Source: Streptomyces sp. RKAG293 (lineage in GTDB: Bacteria > Actinomycetota > Actinomycetes > Streptomycetales > Streptomycetaceae). From it: 64,000 bases of DNA. Positions 7,477 through 15,910 of this stretch are shown here, one piece after another. Each line of letters starts with the position of its first letter. Positions within the stretch are counted from its first letter, which is position 1. Where the stretch lies: NCBI RefSeq assembly GCF_023701745.1, contig NZ_JAJOZB010000001.1, positions 7,611,001-7,675,000 on the forward strand, in the 5' to 3' direction. The notes under the pieces were generated by a model. That model worked only from the letters and a program-made list of their open reading frames with translations, had not been told where the DNA came from and searched no databases. The position numbers and the translations under genes were made by a program.

Positions 7477-8432
7477 GCTTTGTCCGCTTCGCCGCACGGC
7501 GGGTGGCGGAGATGGCCGCCACCCTCCTCGTCGCCTCGTTCGTGGTCTTCGGCGCCATGTACCTGGCGCCGGGCAGTCCGGCGAGCTTCCTGCTCGCCGG
7601 CCGGTCGGCCTCTCCTGAGGCGCTCGCCTCGATCAATGCCCAGTACCACCTGAACGACCCCTTCCTCGTCCGGTACTTCCGCTGGCTCGGGGACATGCTG
7701 CAGGGCGACTTCGGGCGGTCGATCACCTACCGCACGGATGTCTCGCGGCTCCTGGCGGACCGGCTTCCGGTGACACTGCTGCTGGTCGCCATGTCTCTCG
7801 TCGTGGTCGTGGCCGTCGGCCTGCTGCTGGGCCGGATCGCCGCCGTCCGCGGCGGGGCCACGGACTCCACCGTCCTGGTCACCACGACGTTCGCCGTCGG
7901 CACTCCGTCCTTCGTCGCCGCGGTCCTGCTCCAGGGGCTGTTCGCCGTCCAGCTCGGCTGGTTCCCCAGCAGCGGCGCCGGCGACGGGCTGGGGGACATG
8001 CTCTGGCATCTCACGCTCCCCGCGATCGCCCTGGCGCTCTACCTGATCGGCATGCTCGCCCGGGTCACCCGTTCGGCCATGCTCGAAGCCCTCGACAGCG
8101 AGCACGTCACCGTGGCCCGCAGCCGCGGTGTCCCCGAGCGCCAGGTCATCCGCCGCCATGTCTTCCACAACTCGCTCGGGACGATCCTGACCACCGGCGG
8201 ACTGATCGTCTCCACCCTGCTGGTGTGCACCATCCTGGTCGAGACCGCCTTCAGCATCGGCGGGATCGGCCAGCTCCTCGAACTGTCCACCACCACCAAG
8301 GACTTCCCGACCGTCCAGGCGATCTCCCTGATCATCGTCGCTCTCTTCATGGTCGTGAACCTGATCGTGGACCTGCTGCTGCCCCTGGTCGACCCCCGGA
8401 TCACCCTCGGAACGAGAGGGGCCGCCGCATGA
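7473..8432 (+). CDS. ABC importer permease, DppB type
   Basis: The 319-residue product is an inner-membrane permease. It begins SFVRFAARRVAEMAATLLVASFVVFGAMYLAPGSP, the usual DppB start, and has about six membrane segments. The loop MLEALDSEHVTVARSRGVPERQV is the cytoplasmic coupling helix that contacts the ATPases. The start is GTG 7473, overlapping the preceding TGA; ATG codons further upstream lie within the lipoprotein gene. It should form a heterodimer with the product of 8429-9283. Confidence 0.9.
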   Translation: MSFVRFAARRVAEMAATLLVASFVVFGAMYLAPGSPASFLLAGRSASPEALASINAQYHLNDPFLVRYFRWLGDMLQGDFGRSITYRTDVSRLLADRLPVTLLLVAMSLVVVVAVGLLLGRIAAVRGGATDSTVLVTTTFAVGTPSFVAAVLLQGLFAVQLGWFPSSGAGDGLGDMLWHLTLPAIALALYLIGMLARVTRSAMLEALDSEHVTVARSRGVPERQVIRRHVFHNSLGTILTTGGLIVSTLLVCTILVETAFSIGGIGQLLELSTTTKDFPTVQAISLIIVALFMVVNLIVDLLLPLVDPRITLGTRGAAA

Positions 8433-9283
8433 CCGCCGTCCTGACGCGCCGCCCCGGCCTGGCACGGATCCGCGCCACCGGTTCCCCGCTCCACGTCATC
8501 TGTCTGAGGCTCGTCGCCCTCGTCGTCCTCGCCGCGCTGCTCGCGCCGTGGGTGGCGCCGTACGATCCCAACGCCGTCGACCTGGGCAACGCGCTCGCCG
8601 GACCCTCGGCCGCGCATCCGCTCGGCGTGGACGCCGCGGGCCGTGACACCCTCTCCCGGCTGCTGCTCGGCGCGAGCACCTCCCTGCTCGGCCCGCTGGG
8701 CGTCGTCGTCTTCTCCACCGTCGCCGGCATCGCCGTCGGCATGGCCGCCGCCTGGCGGGGCGGCTGGCTGGACTCCGTCCTCTCCCGGAGCACGGAGCTG
8801 GTCTTCGCCTTTCCCGGCATGCTGCTGGCCATCCTGATCATCTCGATGTACGGCGAAGGGCTGCTCGCCCCCGTCATCGCGCTCGCCGTCGCCTACCTGC
8901 CCTACGTCAGCCGCCTCACCCGTTCACTGGTGCTGGCCGAGCGCGCCCGCCCTTATGTGAGCGCCTACCGGGTCCAGGGACACTCGGCGGTACAGATCTG
9001 CCTGCGCCACATCCTGCCCAACATCGCCCCCGTCGTCCTCGCCCAGTCCACCATCAACTTCGGCTACGCCCTGATGGATCTCGCGGGGCTGTCGTTCCTC
9101 GGGCTCGGCGTGCCCGCGCTCACCCCCGACTGGGGCCGCATGGTCTTCGACGGGCAGACCGCCATCCAGTACGGCTATCCGCTGTCCGCGATCCTGCCCT
9201 GCGTCTTCATCGTGCTGACCGTGGTCGCCTTCAACGTGGTGGGCGAGCGCTGGGCCGACCGCGTAGCCAGGAGAGACCGATGA
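8429..9283 (+). CDS. ABC importer permease, DppC type
   Basis: The 284-residue product has the DppC features: an N-terminal membrane helix, WVAPYDPNAVDLGNALAGPS followed by HPLGVDAAGRDTLSRLLLGAS, then five more membrane segments. The coupling loop is near ARPYVSAYRVQGHSAVQI. ATG 8429 overlaps the stop of the DppB-type gene (ATGA), and its own stop overlaps the next ATG, so the importer is translated as a chain. It pairs with the permease at 7473-8432. Confidence 0.9.
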   Translation: MTAVLTRRPGLARIRATGSPLHVICLRLVALVVLAALLAPWVAPYDPNAVDLGNALAGPSAAHPLGVDAAGRDTLSRLLLGASTSLLGPLGVVVFSTVAGIAVGMAAAWRGGWLDSVLSRSTELVFAFPGMLLAILIISMYGEGLLAPVIALAVAYLPYVSRLTRSLVLAERARPYVSAYRVQGHSAVQICLRHILPNIAPVVLAQSTINFGYALMDLAGLSFLGLGVPALTPDWGRMVFDGQTAIQYGYPLSAILPCVFIVLTVVAFNVVGERWADRVARRDR

Positions 9284-10311
9284 GATCGACGCGACCTACG
9301 CAATCGACGGGATCCCCGCGACCGACGGGATCCACGCCCACGCTCGACATCCAGGGGCTGAGGGTCACTCTGCCCGGCGCCGCCCGGCCCGTTCTCGACG
9401 GCGTCGACCTAACCGTCGCCGCCGGTGAGACCGTCGCCCTGGTCGGCGAGTCCGGTTCCGGCAAGACGCTCACCACCCGCAGCGCGCTGTGCCTGCTGCC
9501 ACCCGGCGCGGTCACGGAGGGCGCGGTACGGGTCGATGGCGAGGACGTGCTCACCATGGACGCCGGCCGGCTGCGCGACGTGCGCTCCGGCATGGTCTCC
9601 ATGGTCTTCCAGGACCCCCGCGCCACCGTCAACCCGCTGCGCCGCATCGGCGACTTCCTCACCGAGAGCGTCACCCTCACCGGGGCCATGAACCGGACGG
9701 AGGCCGCCGACCGGGCGGTCGAACTCCTGCGGGCCGTGGGCCTGGACGAGTCCGTCCTGCGCAAGTACCCCGGCCAGGTCTCCGGCGGCATGCTCCAGCG
9801 TGTCGTGATCGCGGCGGCCCTGATGGGGGACCCCGCGCTCCTGCTGGCCGACGAGCCCACCACGGCACTGGACGTCACCAGTCAGGCCGAGGTGATCGCC
9901 CTCCTGACCGCGCTCCGCGAACGTTTCGGCACCGGCCTGCTGTTCGTCACGCACGATCTGGAACTCGCCGCCGCCATCAGCGACCGCGTCTACGTCATGT
10001 ATGCCGGCCGGATCGCCGAGAGCGGCCCGGCCGAAGCCCTCTTCGCCCGCCCCCGGCACCCCTACACGGCGGCTCTCCTCGCCTCCACCCCGCGGATGGA
10101 AGGCCCCCGGGGCAGGCTCGCCGCCATCGAGGGTCAGCCGCCGGACCTGCGGGAGCCGCTGCGGGGCTGCGCCTTCGCGGCCCGATGTCCGCTCGCGACG
10201 GAAGTCTGCGACCAGCGGGCCCCGTTGCCCACGGCAGCCCCGGACCGGCCGGACCACCGCGCCGCCTGCCACCACAGCGACCTGCTCGAAGGGAGCGCCG
10301 TCGATGCCTGA
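9280..10311 (+). CDS. ABC importer ATPase, DppD type
   Basis: The 343-residue ATPase has Walker A GESGSGKT, Q-loop VFQDPRATVNP, signature SGGMLQR, Walker B LLLADEPT and the switch His in FVTHDLEL. The C-terminal oligopeptide-transporter extension carries Cys residues (GCAFAARCPLATEVC, later AACHH) as in other DppD proteins. The N-terminus holds a short repeat (STRPTQSTGSPRPTGSTP) encoded by repeated CGACGGGATCC-like DNA. It should energise the importer as a heterodimer with the next gene product. The start overlaps the preceding stop by ATGA, and the stop lies inside the next gene. Confidence 0.92.
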   Translation: MRSTRPTQSTGSPRPTGSTPTLDIQGLRVTLPGAARPVLDGVDLTVAAGETVALVGESGSGKTLTTRSALCLLPPGAVTEGAVRVDGEDVLTMDAGRLRDVRSGMVSMVFQDPRATVNPLRRIGDFLTESVTLTGAMNRTEAADRAVELLRAVGLDESVLRKYPGQVSGGMLQRVVIAAALMGDPALLLADEPTTALDVTSQAEVIALLTALRERFGTGLLFVTHDLELAAAISDRVYVMYAGRIAESGPAEALFARPRHPYTAALLASTPRMEGPRGRLAAIEGQPPDLREPLRGCAFAARCPLATEVCDQRAPLPTAAPDRPDHRAACHHSDLLEGSAVDA

Positions 10312-11176
10312 GAACGCACCCGAGAACGACGCACCTGAGAACGCACCTGCGAATGTGCCTGGGAACGTACTGGAGGTCGCCGGGCTGCGCCGCTGCTTCG
10401 GAGCCGTCCGCGCGGTGGACGACGTGTCCTTCGCGCTGCCCGAGGGCGGATCGCTGGGCATCGTGGGGGAGTCCGGGTCCGGCAAGACGACCATCGCCCG
10501 CATCGTCGTCGGCCTGGAGCACGCCGATGAAGGCGACGTCCGCATCCGCGGGAGGTCACGCAGCGGGCGTACCCGTGGGCGTACCCGGGGGCGGGCCGCG
10601 CGGCTGGCCCGCGCCCGCGAGGTCCAGATGGTCTTCCAGGACCCCTATCTCTCCCTCGACCCGCGCATCAGTGTCGAAGGGGTGCTGCGCGAAACCCTGA
10701 GTCTGCACTTCCCCGGCCGCGACCACGCGAAGCGCGTGCGGGAACTGCTCGACCAGGTGGGCCTGGGCACCCGGGCCGCCGACGCCCTGCCGCGGCGTCT
10801 GTCGGGCGGCCAGCGCCAGCGTGTCGCCATCGCCCGGGCCCTGGCCGTGGAACCGGCCGTCCTCATCCTGGACGAGGCCGTCGCCGCGCTCGACGTCTCC
10901 GTACAGGCGCAGATCCTCAACCTGCTGGCGGACATCAGGGAGCAGACCGGGATCGGGTACCTCTTCATCACCCACGACCTCGGGGTCGTCCGCTGTGTCA
11001 CGGACGAGATCGTCGTCATGCGCCACGGGGTCATGGTCGAACAGGGCCGTACGGAGGAGGTGCTCGCCGCACCTGAACATCCGTACACCCGGCTGCTGCT
11101 GGAGTCCGTGCCCCGGCCGGGCTGGGACCCGAAGGCGATCGCCGCGGCCCGGCGGGCGCTGGAGCCGATGCGGTAG
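10304..11176 (+). CDS. ABC importer ATPase, DppF type
   Basis: The 290-residue ATPase has Walker A GESGSGKT, VFQDPYLSLDP, signature LSGGQRQR, Walker B VLILDEAVAALD and ITHDLG. Two oddities stand out. The first 20 residues are a PENAPEN/PANVPGN repeat made by tandem GAACGCACC-like DNA, and a basic SRSGRTRGRTRGRA insert precedes the Q-loop. It lacks the full C-terminal peptide-transporter domain, which is usual for some DppF proteins. ATG 10304, after GGGAGC, overlaps the previous gene by eight bases. It is the last gene of the importer operon. Confidence 0.9.
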   Translation: MPENAPENDAPENAPANVPGNVLEVAGLRRCFGAVRAVDDVSFALPEGGSLGIVGESGSGKTTIARIVVGLEHADEGDVRIRGRSRSGRTRGRTRGRAARLARAREVQMVFQDPYLSLDPRISVEGVLRETLSLHFPGRDHAKRVRELLDQVGLGTRAADALPRRLSGGQRQRVAIARALAVEPAVLILDEAVAALDVSVQAQILNLLADIREQTGIGYLFITHDLGVVRCVTDEIVVMRHGVMVEQGRTEEVLAAPEHPYTRLLLESVPRPGWDPKAIAAARRALEPMR

Positions 11177-11271
11177 CGGGCGCCGGGCGTCCCGGGTCAG
11201 GTTCAAGGGCTGTAGTCGGCGCCGGGCGTCCGGGGTGGATCCGGGGGGGGTGTAGCCGGCGCCGGGTGTCG
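11173..11271 (+). repeat. Three tandem copies of a 39-40 base unit
   Basis: GTAG(C/T)(G/C)GGCGCCGGG(C/T)GTC recurs at 11173, 11212 and 11252, spaced 39 and 40 bases. The first copy includes the stop codon of the ATPase gene. The array fills the gap between two convergent genes and contains no gene. Its core GGCGCC is palindromic. Confidence 0.7.
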
Positions 11272-11275
11272 GGTG

Positions 11276-11923
11276 TCAGGTCCGGGGGCCGGCCCCGGCG
11301 GCGAGCGTGCTGATCAGGGCGCGCAGTACAGGACCCGAGTCGACATCGGAGCCCAGCGACTCCGCGGCGGCCAGGCCGTCCACCGCGGCGGCCACGGCCT
11401 CGCCCAGCAGGCGCGCATCGAGGTCGGCGGCCCGTTCCTCGGCCAGGACCTCGAACAGCGCGACGAAGCAGGCGCGCCAGCGCCGGTACTCCCCTTCCAA
11501 GCACTCCCGGACCCGCGGGTCGTTCAGGGCGTGCCAGTGCAACGCCGAGTGGAGGTGGGAGAGTTCCGTACCCTCGGACCGCGCGAGCAGCTCGACCACC
11601 CGCTCGGCCCGTTCCGCGAACGAGCCGGGTCCGGAGACGGCCTCCTCGAGGGGGAGGATCCACTCCGGGCGGATGTCCGTGACGACCGCCAGGACGAGAT
11701 CGGTCCTGTCCTGGAAGTGGTAGTGGCACATCCCGTGTGTGACGCCGCTCAGCGCCGCCACGTTGCGGGTGGTGAAGCGCTCGCTCATCTCGCCCGCCAG
11801 CAGGGTCCGCGCGGCGGAGATCAGCCGTGCCCGGGTCTGCTCGCCCTTGGCCGAGACCCGCGGCCGTCGCGCGGGGGCGAGGGGAGCGGACAGGTCCGGG
11901 GAGTCCTTCGCGGAATCTGCCAT
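11276..11923 (-). CDS. TetR-family repressor of the exported deiminase
   Basis: The 215-residue protein has a TetR helix-turn-helix (about residues 40-70: SERFTTRNVAALSGVTHGMCHYHFQDR) and a helical ligand domain. It is not close to the TetR pair at 150-1608, and its recognition helix differs. It is divergent from the exported deiminase gene at 12164, and the 240-base gap contains a different palindrome, TGACC(G/A)AGCGCT..., at 12082-12099. It therefore most likely represses itself and that deiminase. The first 22 residues are a flexible extension. No clear alternative start with a better ribosome site was seen. Confidence 0.88.
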   Translation of the reverse strand: MADSAKDSPDLSAPLAPARRPRVSAKGEQTRARLISAARTLLAGEMSERFTTRNVAALSGVTHGMCHYHFQDRTDLVLAVVTDIRPEWILPLEEAVSGPGSFAERAERVVELLARSEGTELSHLHSALHWHALNDPRVRECLEGEYRRWRACFVALFEVLAEERAADLDARLLGEAVAAAVDGLAAAESLGSDVDSGPVLRALISTLAAGAGPRT

Positions 11924-12080
11924 GGCGTCACTCTAACGAGCCTGGGGGCACGGCCACCTGCGGCTTCCCTGATCCACCCGGTGATTACTCCTCTGGTCCA
12001 CTCCCTGAACGACCGGAGGTCCATCGGAGATCCATGGGAGATCCGCCGGAAGATCCACCGGAATGACCTCGTCCAAACTA

Positions 12081-12109
12081 TTGACCGAGCGCTTGGTCAG
12101 TTTTAGCTT
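12081..12109 (+). promoter_or_regulatory. Promoter with TetR operator before the exported deiminase
   Basis: The 18-base near-perfect palindrome TGACC(G/A)AGCGCTTGGTCA at 12082-12099 overlaps the -35 box TTGACC (12081-12086). After 17 bases comes TAGCTT (12104-12109) as the -10 box. The deiminase ATG follows 54 bases later behind GAAGGAGA. The minus-strand TetR gene starts 158 bases to the left of the site. Confidence 0.68.
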
Positions 12110-12163
12110 TCCAGTCAACCCCGGAGTCGGCGCGGGGAGTTGACCCACCGAAGGAGACCCCTC

Positions 12164-13339
12164 ATGAACGACCACGCAGCGAACCCGCCCGGCGCGGGCG
12201 ACGATCACGCGGCCAACCCACCCGGCGGGATGGGCAGGCGCACCTTCCTCGCGGCGGCCGGCCTCACCGCCGCTGCCGCCGCCCTCACGGCGGTCGAGGG
12301 ACGGGCGGGGGCGGCGGCCCGCCCCGCCGCGGCCGCGTTCCGGGTACCGGGTGAGGACGTCCGTCACACCCGTACCTGGATGGCCTGGCCGGACAGCACC
12401 TCCATCTGGGGCAGCACGCTCAACGGCGTCCAGACGGACATCGCGCTCATCGCCCGCACCATCGCCAAGTACGAACCGGTCTACCTCTGCGCCAACTCCG
12501 CCAGTGCCGCCAAGGCCCGCTCCCTGTGCGGCTCGACCGTCACCGTCGTCACCACCATCCCCGTCGACGACTGCTGGATGCGCGACACCGGCCCGATCTT
12601 CCGCTCGGACGGGGCCGGCGGCCTCGACGCGGTCGGCCTGAACTTCAACGGCTGGGGCAACAAGCAGACCCATTCCAAGGACGCTCTGGTCGCCGGCCGG
12701 ATCGCCGCGTACGTCGGCACCCCGTTCACCGCCGCCGGCCTGGTGGCCGAGGGCGGCGCGGTCGAACAGGACGGCGCGGGCACCCTGATGGCCACCCGCA
12801 GCAGTCTGGTGAACCGCAACCGCAACCCCAACATGTCGCAGTCACAGGTCGAGACTGCGCTGCGCACCGCCTACGGCGCCTCCAAGGTCATCTGGTTCGA
12901 CGGCGTCACCGGCAAGGACATCACCGACGACCACGTCGACGCGACCTCCCGCTTCCTCGCCCCCGGGAGAGCCGTCGTCCAGATGCCGCTGGCCTCGGAC
13001 AACGACGCGTACGCCAAGGACGCGCGCCAGCAGTACCAGGTCCTGTCCGCGGCCACGACCGCGGGCGGCGCCCCCATGACCGTCGAGAAGCTGCAGGGTC
13101 CCGACTACAACAAGATCCGCTCCACCAACCCGGAGTTCCTCGCCTCCTTCGCCAACTACTACGTCTGCAACGGAGCCGTCATCAGCGGTCAGTTCGGCGA
13201 CACCCGGGCGGACACCGCGGCCAAGGCCACTCTGGCCCGCCTGTTCCCCGGCCGCGTCATCGAGCAGCTCAACATCGACCGCCTCGGCACCGGCGGCGGC
13301 GGTATCCACTGCGTCACCCAGCAGCAGCCGGTGCCGTAA
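12164..13339 (+). CDS. Exported agmatine/peptidyl-arginine deiminase-like enzyme
   Basis: The 391-residue product carries a twin-arginine signal (MGRRTFLAAAGLTAAAAAL, then an Ala-rich region). The N-terminus also has a duplicated DHAANPPG. The mature part is of the agmatine deiminase family: DDCWMRDTGPIF, NFNGWGNKQ, EGGAVEQDGAGTLMA, NRNRNPNMS, DDHVDATSRF, and the catalytic GGGGIHCVTQQ with Cys383. It should be folded in the cytoplasm and secreted, where it would convert guanidino groups of an external substrate to ureido groups. It is a second, more distant member beside the cytoplasmic enzyme at 4650-5711. ATG 12164 follows AAGGAGA; a TTG at 12140 lies upstream of that site and is unlikely to be used. 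Confidence 0.88.
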   Translation: MNDHAANPPGAGDDHAANPPGGMGRRTFLAAAGLTAAAAALTAVEGRAGAAARPAAAAFRVPGEDVRHTRTWMAWPDSTSIWGSTLNGVQTDIALIARTIAKYEPVYLCANSASAAKARSLCGSTVTVVTTIPVDDCWMRDTGPIFRSDGAGGLDAVGLNFNGWGNKQTHSKDALVAGRIAAYVGTPFTAAGLVAEGGAVEQDGAGTLMATRSSLVNRNRNPNMSQSQVETALRTAYGASKVIWFDGVTGKDITDDHVDATSRFLAPGRAVVQMPLASDNDAYAKDARQQYQVLSAATTAGGAPMTVEKLQGPDYNKIRSTNPEFLASFANYYVCNGAVISGQFGDTRADTAAKATLARLFPGRVIEQLNIDRLGTGGGGIHCVTQQQPVP

Positions 13340-13666
13340 CCGGCCCGCGGCACACCGAACGGCCCGGCATCGGCAGCCCGACGCCGTCACCCTCCCCACC
13401 CCGGCATGACCCGCCCTCCACCCACCGGCCCGGCTCCCGACAGGAGCCGGGCCGAACGGCTGTGTACCGTCCGGCCTCCGGAGGAGAGCTCGCGGGGCCG
13501 GGGGCAGTGTGGCCGGCCTCGGCCCGGAGGGCGCGCTGTGGGTGCGCGATCTCCTCCTCGGGTCAGAACCTGTTCAATCGCTGCTCACTTCGGTTCGCGA
13601 CCACCCGGACGGGGCCGCGGTGGTGTTTGACTGCGGAGGTGTCGAGCGAGAGGGGCGGACCCCGCC
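13340..13666. other. Intergenic gap before the secretion locus
   Basis: There is no gene. The left part holds the hairpin terminator at 13427-13453. The right part leads to the first WXG100 gene, with TTGACT near 13627 and a G-rich ribosome region before 13667. No RNA gene was recognised. Confidence 0.5.
13427..13453 (+). terminator. Hairpin terminator after the exported deiminase
   Basis: GGCCCGGCTCC (13427-13437) pairs perfectly with GGAGCCGGGCC (13443-13453) around a 5-base loop. It lies 88 bases after the deiminase stop. There is no T tract, which is usual in high-GC actinomycetes. Confidence 0.6.
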
Positions 13667-14032
13667 ATGGCTGACCAGCCTTCTGTGAGCGTCGGCGGTG
13701 TGACCTACAGGGTGACACCGGAATACCTGGCCAACGCCTCCAGTAACACCTCGTCCACGGCGGGCGAGATCTCGGGGCAGTTGAGCGAGCTGAAGTCGTA
13801 CGTGACGAGTCTGGAGGCGAGTTGGCAGGGCATCGCCCACAACCAGTTCCAGACGCTGATGGCCGAGTACGACATCTACGCGCGGATGCTCCACGACGCC
13901 CTGGAGGGGATCTCCAAGGGGCTGCAGGGCAACTACGTCAACTACAAGGACTCCGAGCAGCAGAACGTGAACAACCTGATCGCGCTCGGCGACGACGTGC
14001 CGAAGTCAGCGACCGGCACCAACTTCTCCTGA
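13667..14032 (+). CDS. WXG100-type small secreted protein (Esx-like)
   Basis: The 121-residue helical protein has the WXG turn (SWQG, residues 55-58) between two helices, as in type VII secretion substrates. The C-terminal YxxxD/E-like segment, NYVNYKDSEQQN, would form part of the secretion signal. It is the first gene of the secretion locus, 49 bases before a second small protein with which it probably forms a helical-hairpin heterodimer. A leading GG-containing strand of about 20 residues precedes the first helix. Confidence 0.85.
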   Translation: MADQPSVSVGGVTYRVTPEYLANASSNTSSTAGEISGQLSELKSYVTSLEASWQGIAHNQFQTLMAEYDIYARMLHDALEGISKGLQGNYVNYKDSEQQNVNNLIALGDDVPKSATGTNFS

Positions 14033-14081
14033 CCGTCACGTGTTCCGCCGCCCATCCCGGCGCACTCACTAGGAGCCATTC

Positions 14082-14396
14082 ATGCCCGATGTCGACGGCA
14101 CTCCGATCTACGTGGGCGAAGGCCTCGCCGCGGCAGGCGGCTGGCTGAACGCCAGAGCCGGCGAGGTCTCCGGCGAACTCCAGGCCCTCAAGTCGCAGTT
14201 GGCACCGCTGGCGGACGCCTGGCGGGAGAGTCAGGCCGCCACCTACTACCAGGACATGCAGAACGAGTGGGACCTGGCGGCCGACGGCCTGTTCGGACCC
14301 GACGGGGTGCTCGGCCGGATCGCCCAGGCCATGCACGTGAACTGGAACAACTACAGCGACGCCGAGTGGTCGAACATCTCCACCTGGCGGCACTGA
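14082..14396 (+). CDS. WXG100-like small protein, partner of the preceding gene
   Basis: The 104-residue helical protein has the Esx pattern but with WRE in place of WXG at the turn (DAWRESQ). It ends NWNNYSDAEWSNISTW, a plausible YxxxE export signal. It follows the WXG100 gene at 13667 and has its own ribosome site (CTAGGAGCC). It is the probable heterodimer partner. A GG-rich N-terminus (GEGLAAAGGWL) is shared in style with the other small proteins of the locus. Confidence 0.82.
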   Translation: MPDVDGTPIYVGEGLAAAGGWLNARAGEVSGELQALKSQLAPLADAWRESQAATYYQDMQNEWDLAADGLFGPDGVLGRIAQAMHVNWNNYSDAEWSNISTWRH

Positions 14397-14520
14397 CCTC
14401 CCCTGCGGCATGCGGGTCCCGGCACGGCCCCCGGGGCCGCACGGCCCCGCCGTCCCGAAGCCCCGAAGCCCCGAAGCCCCGACTCCACCGATACCGCCGA
14501 CACCACCGAAGGAATCGTCC

Positions 14521-15867
14521 GTGCCCGATGAACGCTGCCGGGTCACCGTGGTCGGTGAACGCAGGCGCGTCGACCTCGCCCTCCCGGCGCAGGCCCCGAT
14601 CGCCGAGTACGCCCCTCGGCTCGCCGCGCTGTGCGGCCAGCCCGAGTCCGAAGCGATGCCTCCCGTCTGGTCGCTGGCCGAGTCCGGGGGTTCCCCGCTG
14701 GCCCCCGGGGACTCGCTGGCTGCCGCGGGCATCGTGGACGGTGCCACGCTCTACCTGCGCGACCACCGGGACGGCGAGTGGGGCGAGCTGACCGTCACCG
14801 ACCTGGACGAACAGGTCACCGCGGCGCGTGAGCAGGGCGGTGTGTGGAGCGCCCGGCTTCGCGCCCAGGCGGTGCTGGGGGCAGGCCTGCTGGTGACCGT
14901 CGTCGCCGCGGGATGGCTGGGGGCGCGCCGGCCGGCCGGTCCCGCCGTGCCGCTCTTCGTCTTCGCCGCGCTGGCGTCGGCGCTGCTCGCCTGGTACGCG
15001 ACCCGCAAGAACTGGCCGCTGCCGGGCGCGGTACGCCAGCTCCTGGCGCTGGCGGCCTGCCCGCTGTTGGCCTGCGCCGGACTGGGCGCGCCGCTGCACG
15101 GGCCGGTGGCCACCCCGGTGCTGGTCGCGGCCGGCGCCGTGCTCGGGGCGCTCGCCGGGCTGGTGGCGCTGCCGGCGCCGTCCACCGTCGTCCTCCAACT
15201 GGTCACGGCCATCACCGCGTTGTGCGTGGTGCCGCTGACCGCGCTGCACGCGGGCCTCACCGGCTCGGCCGCCGTGCTGGCCCTGACGCTGTACCTGGTG
15301 GCCGGTCTGCTGCCCCGTGTGACCAGCCAGATCGCGGTACTCGTTCCCACCGGACCGGACACCGGCAGGCCGGCCATGGCCAGTGCGGACGTGGCCGCCG
15401 TCGTGCGCCGCGGCAACGCGCTGCTGATTCTGCTCAGTGTGCTGACCGCGACGGTGCTCGCCACCGCGCTGCTGGTCCTGAGCGCCTCCCGGGGTGTGTA
15501 CGCGCTCGCCCTGGTCGCCGTGGTGAGCGTCGGGCTGCTGCTCCAGGCAGGCTCGGTGCGGCTGCCGGCCGCCGTGCTGCCCCAACTGGGTTCCGGAGTC
15601 GCCGGGTTGCTGGCGCTGGCGATCCGGCTGCCCGAGTACCTCTTCGACTCCCGCGCCGCCGGGCCGCTCGCCGCATTCGCCGCCGGTCTGGTGCTGGTCG
15701 GCTGCGGTCTGTTCCTCGCCTTCGGTGCCGCGCTGCGCCCCGTCGAGCAGGAGCGCCCCACATGGCCGTCGGCGGTGGCCACCTTCCTCGCGGTGGCCGC
15801 TCTGCCGCTGGCCGTCGGCGTCTTCGGCCTCTACGGCTGGCTGGCCAACCTGGGGAGCGGTCTGTGA
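14521..15867 (+). CDS. eccD: EccD-type membrane protein of type VII secretion
   Basis: From GTG 14521 the 448-residue product starts with a ubiquitin-like (YukD) domain of about 90 residues (CRVTVVGERRRVDLALPAQ...). It then has about eleven membrane helices from residue about 120 to the end. This is the EccD layout; two EccD copies line the secretion channel in mycobacterial systems. The frame is open further upstream but those residues are a Pro-rich repeat (PKPRSPEAP). GTG 14521 was chosen because it starts the YukD strand directly. It lies downstream of the two Esx-like genes, 44 bases before the beta-helix/AAA+ gene. Confidence 0.88.
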   Translation: MPDERCRVTVVGERRRVDLALPAQAPIAEYAPRLAALCGQPESEAMPPVWSLAESGGSPLAPGDSLAAAGIVDGATLYLRDHRDGEWGELTVTDLDEQVTAAREQGGVWSARLRAQAVLGAGLLVTVVAAGWLGARRPAGPAVPLFVFAALASALLAWYATRKNWPLPGAVRQLLALAACPLLACAGLGAPLHGPVATPVLVAAGAVLGALAGLVALPAPSTVVLQLVTAITALCVVPLTALHAGLTGSAAVLALTLYLVAGLLPRVTSQIAVLVPTGPDTGRPAMASADVAAVVRRGNALLILLSVLTATVLATALLVLSASRGVYALALVAVVSVGLLLQAGSVRLPAAVLPQLGSGVAGLLALAIRLPEYLFDSRAAGPLAAFAAGLVLVGCGLFLAFGAALRPVEQERPTWPSAVATFLAVAALPLAVGVFGLYGWLANLGSGL

Positions 15868-15910
15868 CCGGCCGCCGCGTGCGGGCCCGGGTCGCGGCGG
15901 GAGGCCCGCG

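Noticed and set aside
12140..12163. TTG 12140 as start of the exported deiminase
   Set aside because: It lies before the AAGGAGA ribosome site that fits ATG 12164, and would lengthen the Tat signal N-terminus without need.
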